A stretch of 12,135 nt of DNA from Prevotellaceae bacterium (GTDB taxonomy: Bacteria > Bacteroidota > Bacteroidia > Bacteroidales > Bacteroidaceae), in NCBI GenBank assembly GCA_030536165.1, contig JAUNQM010000038.1, positions 1 to 12,135 on the forward strand, written 5' to 3'. Shown here piece by piece: positions 1 to 9,600 of this stretch (position 1 is the first letter of the stretch; the number at the start of each line of letters is the position of its first letter). Made by a program: the position numbers and the translations under genes. Under the pieces are notes generated by a model. The model was not told the origin of the DNA. It saw nothing but the letters and a program-made list of their open reading frames with translations, and did not search any database.

Positions 1-365
1 GTTTGATAAGTATAGACATCCCGAATTCGATTACTTCGATTGGGGCAAGTGCTTTTTCTTGGTGTACTGGCTTGGCAAGCATAAAGATATGTGTAAATGA
101 ACCTCTGAGCATTGGGAAATATGTTTTCGATGTGGTTGACAAGTCAAAATGTACCCTTTACGTGCCTAAAGGCTCATTAGCGGCTTATAGTTCAGCAGAA
201 GGATGGAAGGACTTTAAGAATATCGTGGAATTTGGCGAGGACGAACCAGATGAAAAGAAATATGATGTAAATGGCGATGGTGTCGTAGATGTGGCCGACA
301 TTACGGAACTGGCAAAATACATCTTGACCAAAGCAAAGGAAGAAGGCTCGTTCATGGGAGAATAA
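1..365 (+). CDS. BspA-like leucine-rich repeat protein, C-terminal fragment with dockerin-like end (5' truncated)
   Basis: Only the last ~120 codons are present; the frame is already open at base 1, so the TTG at 3-5 is an internal Leu codon and not a start. The visible start reads as a BspA/LRR_5 repeat (IDIPNSITSIGASAF, then WCTGLASI). It is followed by the usual closing repeat of this family, in which CTLYVPKGSLAAY and a WKDFKNIVEF segment cap the solenoid. After an acidic linker comes one dockerin-type calcium loop, DVNGDGVVDVAD, with ligand-type residues at D88, N90, D92, D96 and D99 (numbered from base 3). A short helix follows and the protein ends at TAA 363-365. BspA-like proteins are surface or secreted adhesion proteins of Bacteroidetes, some binding host matrix; that role is inferred here. 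Only one calcium loop is visible, whereas a classical dockerin has two, and no T9SS-like tail is present. A terminator follows directly, so this gene closes its own transcript. Confidence 0.86.
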   Translation, partial: LISIDIPNSITSIGASAFSWCTGLASIKICVNEPLSIGKYVFDVVDKSKCTLYVPKGSLAAYSSAEGWKDFKNIVEFGEDEPDEKKYDVNGDGVVDVADITELAKYILTKAKEEGSFMGE

Positions 366-385
366 CGGAGGGCAATTGCCTAAAT

Positions 386-430
386 AAAACAAGCGGATTC
401 ATCTATATTGAGGGTGTTTCCGCTTGTTTT
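386..430 (+). terminator. Intrinsic terminator after the LRR protein gene
   Basis: A perfect 12-bp inverted repeat (386-397 with 419-430) contains the GC-rich core AAGCGGA/TCCGCTT and encloses a 21-base loop. The right arm ends in a T run (427-431), and the matching A run on the left allows it to act in either direction. It starts 21 bases after the LRR stop codon. It should separate that transcript from the giant gene downstream. Confidence 0.82.
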
Positions 431-503
431 TATACAATTACGCGTGTTATTATCCCTAACTCGCGTTAAAAATTCTTAATTTTACTCGTTTTTATCGAAT
501 AAA

Positions 504-535
504 TTGAATTATTTAAGGAAAAATATCTAATTTTG
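504..535 (+). promoter_or_regulatory. Predicted Bacteroidetes-type sigma-ABfr promoter for the giant gene
   Basis: The -7 box TAATTTTG (528-535) fits the Bacteroidetes consensus TAnnTTTG exactly. A TTG at 504-506 lies 21 bases upstream in an AT-rich stretch and fits the -33 element. Transcription would start a few bases after 535, giving a 5' leader of roughly 70-75 bases before the ATG at 617. It is the only good match seen between the terminator and the gene. No operator or riboswitch fold was recognised. Confidence 0.68.
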
Positions 536-543
536 CAACTATA

Positions 544-566
544 ATGCGTATGTGTGCGCGTATGTA
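544..566. other. Alternating purine/pyrimidine tract (Z-DNA-prone) in the leader
   Basis: Twenty-three consecutive bases alternate purine and pyrimidine without a break, mainly TG and CG steps, and include two copies of GCGTATGT (546-553 and 558-565). The surroundings are AT-rich. The tract lies just downstream of the predicted transcription start. Such sequence can favour Z-DNA under negative supercoiling; any regulatory role is inference. Confidence 0.4.
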
Positions 567-573
567 ACCGATC

Positions 574-603
574 ATGATGAAATTGGAAAAACGAAAAATG
601 TAA
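574..603 (+). CDS. Possible 9-codon leader ORF (MMKLEKRKM)
   Basis: An ATG-ATG pair opens a nine-codon frame encoding MMKLEKRKM that stops at TAA 601-603, 13 bases before the start of the giant gene and in a different frame. It lies fully inside the predicted 5' leader. No clear ribosome-binding site precedes it, and it lacks the repeated codons of an attenuator peptide. A frame this short in A-rich DNA is easily due to chance. Confidence 0.15.
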   Translation: MMKLEKRKM

Positions 604-616
604 AAAAGATACGACT

Positions 617-3600
617 ATGAGAATTGACAATCACATTGAAAGAACTTATGGATGGTCGAGGACCGTCTTGCGAATGGTCATGACTGTTTGCCTGACTCTG
701 GTGTGCCGAAGCACATGGGCATATACCCAACAGTCATTCACTGGCGAACCTTGGGACGAAACTGTAAGTGACGAAAACAGACCGTTGGGTATTTATGAAA
801 ACTCGAGCGGAAACTATGTCATAAAGCTGAGTACCAGTCAACATCTGGCGTGGTATGCATGGAAGACGCGTACGGAGGGAAATGCTACCGAGTTAGCGAA
901 ATACACCCATGCGGACATTGTACTCACTGATAACATCGACATGATAGGCCATTCCTGGCGAGGCATAGGTGAGAAAGATGGCGGATCACGCGGTTTTCGT
1001 GGTACATTCGACGGCCAGGGGCATACCATCTCCAACTTGTGCTGTGAGCGATACAATGGTGACCATGGAGCAGGATTGTTTGACTACATCCAAGGAAGTT
1101 GCGAAATTAAGAATTTGACATTCTCCAAATGTGGATCGTACTGTGAGGATCGTGCAGGCATCGTTGCCGGAGGACTGGATAGATTGAGCAATGTGAAGTT
1201 TACGAACCTGACCTTTGACGATTGCTACATCGAGGTATCAGACGAGAATGCAGGATTCGTGGTCGGTGGAATCTTGGCTTCCACAAATATCGAGTTCAAC
1301 GGTATTACCGTCAAGAATTGTTATTTCGGCTATAATAAGGGTCAAAAATACGGAGGCCTTATCGGTGCAATTGCATGGGGCGACTGCTCGGTGAGTGTAA
1401 AGAACTGCTTCATTAGTGTGAGAAACTTTAGTGGAAAGCCTAATTTCCGCACAGGTGGCATTGCGGGATGGCTGGATCACGGCAGCAACCTTGATGTGGA
1501 TAACTGTGTGATTGACATGTATAAAGAATTCTTCACAAACTGTAACGACCAGGGCGCGATTGTCAGCAATTGGGAAGATTCATCAAAGCCTAAGGCGAGG
1601 CATGTGCTTGTGGTGGCTAATCCTAGATTGCCATACAACAACATGAACATTGGTCTGTTTGCTGGATATACAGAAAGTTCCTCTTCCATGGAACTGTCGG
1701 ATTGCTTCATTAACAAGGGGCAGTCTTCGTCGCTGAAAGAATATGACGTTGTCAGCAAGCAGATTGTTGACAGGAGCCGGTGCGTTGCCAGCAACATCAA
1801 GAACATAGACCTCGCAACGGTTTCTGCAGAGGAGGCGAAAGCAGTAGTGATGATGAACGAGGCTGGTGCTTGCTTCGGACTCAATCCGTTATACAATGAT
1901 CCTAATAAGAGGGACAGCAAAAACCTCAAGGACTTCGTGATTCCGCTCAGCGATGCATCGAAGGGAAAGTTAGTTGGATTCACTGGCAAGGACTATGTAT
2001 CGAGTGTGTCGGGTGGCATCTGCTCAAACTATACTATGCCATCAGGAAGCATCGTGGTCATGGCACAGGGGCAGACAATGAATTACATGGTGAAGTCTGC
2101 AAATTACGCAAACCAGTGGGTGATTGCTGACAGTACCACGAATATGTCGAGCCAGAAGCGAATCGGAAAGTGGGAGTTTTCAGGTGTGCCTACGGGTGCG
2201 GGCAAACTGTATTTCAGCATCGCGGAACGTCCGAAAATCTATGCTGTAGATTCCGAATGCAAATACAACTCTACGTCGCAGAGAGTGACGCTGAAATGGC
2301 AGGTTGAAAATAAAAGCGTGTTCAATATCAGCTGGAAGGATCATGGCCAATGGTACATCTACAGAGACAGCACTCTGGTTGACTCACTTGCCAGCGACAA
2401 GGACACATGGACAGACTTTGCACCTTTAGCGGGCAAGAACACTTATAATGTGTATTTCGTCAGCAAGGAATATATGTATGACAATGAGGACAATGTGAAG
2501 TATTTATCCAAGACGTACACCTCTCAATACAATGTCAACCTCAATGCAAGTAACCCTTTAGTGAAGAACGGCAAGGTGGTGAACACGGTAGGCGTTCCTA
2601 ACGCAAGTGCGCTAAATGGCAGCAGGGTGCGCCTGCTGAAATGGGACACGGAACGCGACATTGCGTGCGGAGGGAATCTTGACTCAATACTGACAAAGGC
2701 TGATGCCCTGACTGTCTATGAGGCACAGTTCCTCTACAACCAGTTGAAGACTGATGATTTTCTGGATGTGACCTACGAGGATGACATGGGTAGCAGTTCT
2801 TTGTGTACTACCTATTATTATATGTGGGTGGTGGATAATATCAATGACTCGAACTTCAAGAAAGCGCCATACCACACAGGCAAGCTAACACTTACCAACG
2901 ACACTGAAATAAAATTCAAGAGTTTCACTGCAACGAAGGGTAAGAGCACATCGAAAGTGACGCTGAAATGGAGTGCGGAGAATTATAATAATGAAAGTCT
3001 CCGATACGTCATCGAGCGCAAGATATACAGTGAGCAAGACGATGAGAACTGGACCAGTGTATATGAAACAACCAGCAGCCTGAACACGGGTTCGTTCGAC
3101 GATGAGGTACTGCCGGGTTATGTGTATCGTTATCGCATTCGCCTCTATCCGTTCTGCGAATCAGCAGGCGGAAATGTTGACTATAAGTCAGAGGCAGGCG
3201 CCATCGGTTTCGCTGCCAGCCGAGGTACAATTCAGGGACGCATCACGTACAACTCGGGGTTGATGAATGTGGAAGGTGTTGACGTAAGACTTAAGTCGGA
3301 AGAAGACGAACTGGCTAGGTCGATGACTTCGTACGCAATGCAGTTTATGAATGAAAAGCAGACCATGCCTCTTGCAAGTGGTGTAGGCAGTGATTTCTGG
3401 AATGGAGAATGGACTCTTCAGTTCCTGCTTCGCAACGATAGCGAGAAGTCGGGACGCCTGATTAGTGTACCTGGAGGTGCGTATGTGACAGTGGTGGACG
3501 ACAAGACAATCTGCCTAGGCGACAACAGTGCTTTCAGTATTAATGTGAACTATGGTACTTACGAAGGGAACTACATCTTACTCCAACACGGCAGCAACGG

Positions 3601-6600
3601 TTATCGCCTCGGCAAGACCGCTTATGATGATGACAAGCAGGAGGCCTACACGATATGGACTGAATATTATAACGATTATAGTAATGAAAACTATAACGAG
3701 GGCGATGATACCATGTGGTTTGGAACACGTAGTGGCAAGGAGTCGTTCATTGGCGCAGTAGATGAAGTCCGTCTATGGCAAGGCTCCCTTAGTGACAAGT
3801 CTATTTCCGACACCTACAACCGTTACCTGAGCGGCAATGAAAACGGACTGATGGCATACTACACCTTCGACAGCGGAGTGGGCGAATATGCGTTCGACAG
3901 CAGTCACCCTTCAGGCAACTGGAACAACCGTGACATGGAATTGCCTGAAAACAAGCCGATGATTACTTCCATCATCATACCAGAATCAAGTGTTCTGGCT
4001 TATCGTGGCATTACGGACAAGAACGGAGAATACACCATCAGCGGCGTTCCGTTCGAGGGTGAGGGTACTAACTGGCAAATCGTGCCTTCATACGGAGCAC
4101 ACGATTTCAGCCCAACCAGCACACGCAGGCTCGTAAGTACGAACACACTCGTTCATACAGGCATCGACTTCACCGACATAAGCAGTTTCAAGGTGAAGGG
4201 CAAGGTCTATTATGAAAGTACGAACTATCCTGTAGAGGGTTGCAATGTGCTGATTGACGGTTCGGCAGTGATGGAAGGCAGTAATGAATATAAAACGAAC
4301 TTAGACGGAGAGTTTGAGGTGGATGTTGCAATCGGTACTCACACACTATCATTAAGTCTCGACAGCCACACGTTCACCGACAGTCTGACAATGTACTTTA
4401 ACAAGGACGTACACGACCTGTGGTTCTACGACAACACAAGAGTCACCGTGGCAGGACGAATCTGTGGTGGCGAGGTGGAATATGCTAAGCCTCTCGGACT
4501 CGCTGCATCAAAGAACAACATCGGTAAGGCTCTCATCACACTGAAACCAAGTAACCAGAACTATTACCTGACTGCTGAGAACGACAAGAACAATCTCATA
4601 GTCAATCCATCGAAGAAGCCTATCACATACGAAAGTGCGTTGGCATACAATCCTCAGAACACGGCACACACGGGTCAGGCAAATGACGACGGAAGTATGG
4701 GCACGGCAAACAGAATCTACATCACGACCGACTCGCTCACAGGTGAGTTTGCAGTGAAGTTGCCGCCAATTCGATACGAGGTGGAGGACATCTACATCGC
4801 ATCGGCTCCTGACAGCATCAACAAGAAACTCCGTGCAAGTCTCAGTTATCTCGATGCACGCAACACGAGCGAGGAATATACGGATTCAGTATGGAACGGT
4901 CAGGTTACCTCTGAAGGTCTTCAGGTCTTTGATTACTTCACTTACCAGTCGGAATTCAAGAGTATGATTCAGAACCCAGCCGAGTTCCTCGTATGGCAGG
5001 ATGAAGACGACAAGTACTTCTTCGGGGAAGATTCTGTGGAATATTATAATAAGGAAGGAAAGTCTCTGGAATATTCAGTCTATGATAAGACAAACCACAC
5101 ATACCGCCTCAGTGGAATTGATGGTGGAACGACACGACCAATCTTCAATCAATTCCAGAGCTATGTCTTCAACATGAAGGCATTCCAACGCTATGTGAAC
5201 TATGACAACAAGGCAGAAATCCTTGAAGATATCATGCCTTTGCCTAACAAGACTGTGACTATCAGTAACGAAATGGCTTACGAAAACACATGGCTTGTGG
5301 ATCATGACGGCAAGACCAGTTTCGATGAGATTCCAGATATGGAAAGCCAACTCGACTCGCTGGGCAACGGAGTCTATAGATTCAAGGTAGGAGTGCCGAA
5401 CACAACTGCACCATTTGAAGAGTCGATGACCATGATGCTCGACAACGGCATTGCCAAGTTCACTCTTACTGGAATAGTGCTCGGAGCTGTTCAGAACGGC
5501 AATTCGTTCATCACCGAAGGTCCTGACTGTGTGTCGATGATTCTTAGAGATCCTCCAGGCTCCAACTCGTTTGCTACCTGGAAGGCAGGTTCATCAGTTA
5601 CAACAGGATATTCGAGATCAAAATCTTCTGACAAAGGCGATGGAGTTAACTCAACTGTAAGAGTTGGTTATGCTCCATTATGTGGGACTGAAAAAGATTT
5701 CTGGAAAGGCTCATATGGATTTATGGCAGAAGAGTCACAAAAGCATATCACGATGGATGGTGATTGTGATGTCAATGGTGGTTGGACAACAACTATTACC
5801 ACCACTCAAGACATCAGTACTAGTTCGGCTCCTGAATTTGACGGACCTGATGCCGACCTGTTCATCGGAACTTCAATGAACTCCGTCACTGGCGAAGGCC
5901 TGCAAGTTCATCTTGCTGACGATGCCGGAGTAAAGAAAATTAAACTGCGTAACGTGCAGACAGAAGGATTCAGATTCAATACTTCATTTGCATATACTCG
6001 GTATCAAATCAAAACTACGGTAATTCCAAATATCCTTGCCAAACGTCGCGCCCTCATCGAGAACCCAGAAAATGTAAATCGTAAAGATAGCCTAATACAC
6101 TTCATCCCAGCAGTCGATTTCTCAACATGGGAACAATATACAGATGCAGAGAAAGACGCATTGCTCGATAAGGGATTCAATAATGGTTACAAAGCTATAG
6201 CGGTAAAGGAAGGAGATTATGTGGACTCAGTCCTAGTGTTTACAGACTGGGCTAACGATTGGAAAAATAGACTTCGCAATAATGAAGCTGCTAAAGTAGA
6301 GGCTTTCAGTGGCAACAACCTGATTGCCAACTATACTTTCGATGCAGGCAGCGCCCAGTCGTTCTCGACAACTGTAAGCAATTCAAATGTTGACAAGGAT
6401 CATACTGAAACCTCAACTACAAAGGATGAAGTACACTTTGGTGGACATATCTATGGAGGTCCTTTTGGAGATGCATTAATTCAGTGGTGCCGCGATGATT
6501 ATTCCACTACTACGACTCGCAACTACCAGACTTCTTCCAATCAGGAAGTTTTCGGGTTTACGCTGAAGGAAAACGGAGTTCACGACATCATCACCGTAGA

Positions 6601-9600
6601 TCGTTTGAAAGCCCCTGACGGATTCTCCGACATTTTCCACACTCGTGCCGGACAGACAAGCGGATACTGGGAACCTCAGCATGTGACAGAATATTATCAG
6701 TCTGGCACCGAAATAATGGCACCGACTCAGAAGGTATTCAAGCCTCGTCTTGAACTGGTTAATCCTGAACAGGCTATAATGAGCATACGCCGAGGCACTA
6801 CGGCTACGGTTCAGTTCCGACTCATCAACGATTCAGAGACTGAGACCAGCGGTGCTTATAAGTTTAGTTTCCTGACCAACGAAAACCCTAACGGTGCTGT
6901 GGTAATGATAAACGGACAGCCATTGAGCACAGGTGCAGTAATATGGATAAACTATGGTACGCCAGTAATTGCCACGGTGAACATCAGTGAGCCTGAAAAT
7001 CCGGTTGGTGACGAATACGAACTTGATTTCTACCTCGTGGACAACACTCAGGCTGGAGTTGTCGGTCCTATCAACTGGTACCCTTCAACATCAACAGTCA
7101 AGCTGAAGTTCATGAAGTCGTCAAGCGAGATCAACTTGTCGGCAGACAAGCTGGTCATCAACAGCGACATGATGAGCCGTAACGACGGAAAGGTGGAACT
7201 CACGCTGTCGGGCTACGACACCAAGATGGAAAACCTCAAGTATATTGAGCTCCAGCAATGGAACGGAACTAAATATATATCTCTCGGAGACTCTGCCCGA
7301 TGGGTGAAGGAAAAGGACAAAGAAATGCCTTCGACAGTCACTTTCACCATCGACATGTCGGATGTCAATACATACCCTGACGGAGAATATATGTTCCGAG
7401 CACGCACAGTAAGCGACTACGGCAGTGGCGAGGTAGAGGCATTCTCACCAGAAGAGATTACAATAATAAAGGATACGTCAGCACCTCAGCCTATAGGCAA
7501 CTTGATGCCGACAAGAGGCGTACTCACTAATGACAACGAGATTGCAGTGGAATTCAACGAGGATATCGACGGCGACATCAGAAAACACACCAACGTGGAA
7601 CTCTATGGTGAATTGCTGGAGAACGCATCAGCAAGAGGTGTGTCTGTTTACTTCAACGGAGAAAACGACCAAGTATCTACTGATGTTCCTATTACACCAC
7701 TGCAAATTGGATCAGCTCGCAGTTTCAACCTCTGGCTCAAATGGATGGGCGGCGAAGGAACCATTCTTTCACTCGGAACAAGTTCTAACAGCAACAGATT
7801 CGGTGTGGACGAAGAGGGACATTTGGTCATCTACAGTAACTACAACACTATTGTCAGCAAGAATGTATTCGAAAAGGGCAAATGGGCATTCCTTTCGCTC
7901 GTGGCTGATGCAACCAACACGTCCATGCCGACATCAATCACAGCCAGCTACATCCTGGAAGACGGAAAGAACGTGGTATGGCTTTTTGGCGATAAGGATG
8001 GAGGCGAACATCTCAACGGAGCAACAACACCTGCAGCTTCGTTCATTCTCGGAAACGGATTCCACGGCTATATGCAGGATTTAAGTATGTGGGACGGAGT
8101 GAGAGATATGGAAACTTCGAACAACGAGAAGTCACTCAAGAAGACGCGCTACACACCAAACTTGATGGCTTACTGGCCTCTCAACGAAGGTAGTGGAAAG
8201 ACAGCGAAGGACGCGGTGTCGGAACAGAACATGTACCTGTCATCAGAAACTATGTGGAGCATCGACAACAAGAACTACGCAATGCGACTCGACAAGGGAC
8301 AGAAGGCACAACTCGTCTTCTCGAATGTAAATACGAACTATGATCAAGACTATCTGCTGCAACTCTGGTTCAATGCTGACGAAAACATCAACAACACGGG
8401 CTCTGCAGAAGTCGACACTCTCTTGAGTTATCCTAATGGCAACACGAGCTTCGTGATTCCAAGAAATTCAGGTAAACTCGTTCTGGTTTGCAAGAAAGAC
8501 TCTGTAGTGCTCAGCGACCAGAGAATCGCAGACGGTCATTGGCACCAGTTGTCGCTTATGGTCAAGAAGAGCGAAAACGGAAATGCTGTGGTATATCTCG
8601 ACGGTGACAATGTGGGACAGATTTCTGCAGGGAAGGTGGATATGATGCAAGGTGTGCTCTTCCTCGGTGACACGAAGGACTTCAGCGGATACTTCGATGA
8701 AATCCGCATATGGAACGGACTGCAGAACTCACAGGCTATCAGCGAGAATCTCACGAACCGTTACAGCACTACCGACTGTCCTATAGCCGCTTACTTCCCG
8801 TTTGAGGTAAGTGGAATGAACCAGGCCGTAGACTTCACCCTCAGCAACTATGGAAACATGAAGGCTGACGGTGATACCGTAAGACTTGTGGTTACTGACC
8901 CTAACGTACCACTCGGACAGTTGGTTATCACTCAGGAAACAGAAGTCGTTCCACCACTCAAGAACGCTCCTACGCTCGTCACGCGTGACTTCTCTATTGT
9001 CAGTTCAGAGAGGAAGATACGACTCAACCTCAGTGAGAAAGAAGTACAAGAAATTCAGGGTACTACCGTCACGGCACTCGTGCGCGGACTTCGTGACAAG
9101 GCCGGTAACACGATACAAGACATCAGATGGTCGTTCCTCGTAGAAATGAATGACATTGACTGGAATGGCTTGTACACAGTGGACTACGATAAAGAACTCT
9201 ATGGAGGTAACATTGGTTTTGTAGATATCATCAACAACACAGGCATAGAGCAGAACTGGCGTATCGAAGGGGCACCTGACTGGATGGAACTGAGCCATTA
9301 CAGTGGTATTCTCAAAGCAAGAGAAGAGTTTACAATCGATATTTGGGCCAAGGATAACATTCCTATCGGCACCAACAGCGGTATGCTCACTCTGATTGAC
9401 GACAAGGGCATCTGCCATAAGTTGTATTACTCAATCAACAACATCCCTAACAGCCCGAACTGGGAGGTTGGTTCCCAATATTCTCAGGTGATGACTGTGA
9501 CAGGACAAGTTCGTGTAGACAATGTCATCCAGGAAAACAGTTACAGCAAACTCGCCGCATTCAATCAGTCTGGCGAATGTGTTGGCGTGGCATCACCACA

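Noticed and set aside
3..365. TTG at 3-5 as the start of a complete 120-residue gene
   Set aside because: The first residues are mid-repeat LRR sequence and the frame is open to base 1; there is no signal peptide, so it is a truncated C-terminus.
438..469. Imperfect inverted repeat around two CGCGT motifs in the intergenic region
   Set aside because: The arms match only over about 5-7 bases with a mismatch, too weak to call an operator or attachment site.
598..603. ATG at 598 as the start of the giant gene
   Set aside because: It is followed at once by TAA and is in a different frame; the ATG at 617 gives a proper signal peptide.
1477..1989. Antisense open frame of 170 codons with hydrophobic stretches
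   Set aside because: It is opposite the GLUG-like region of the giant gene, with no ribosome-binding site, promoter or domain.
7530..8084. Plus-strand alternative frame of 184 codons
   Set aside because: It overlaps the Big_5-like and second LamG-like domains in another frame; its Thr/Ser/Arg-rich translation shows no domain.
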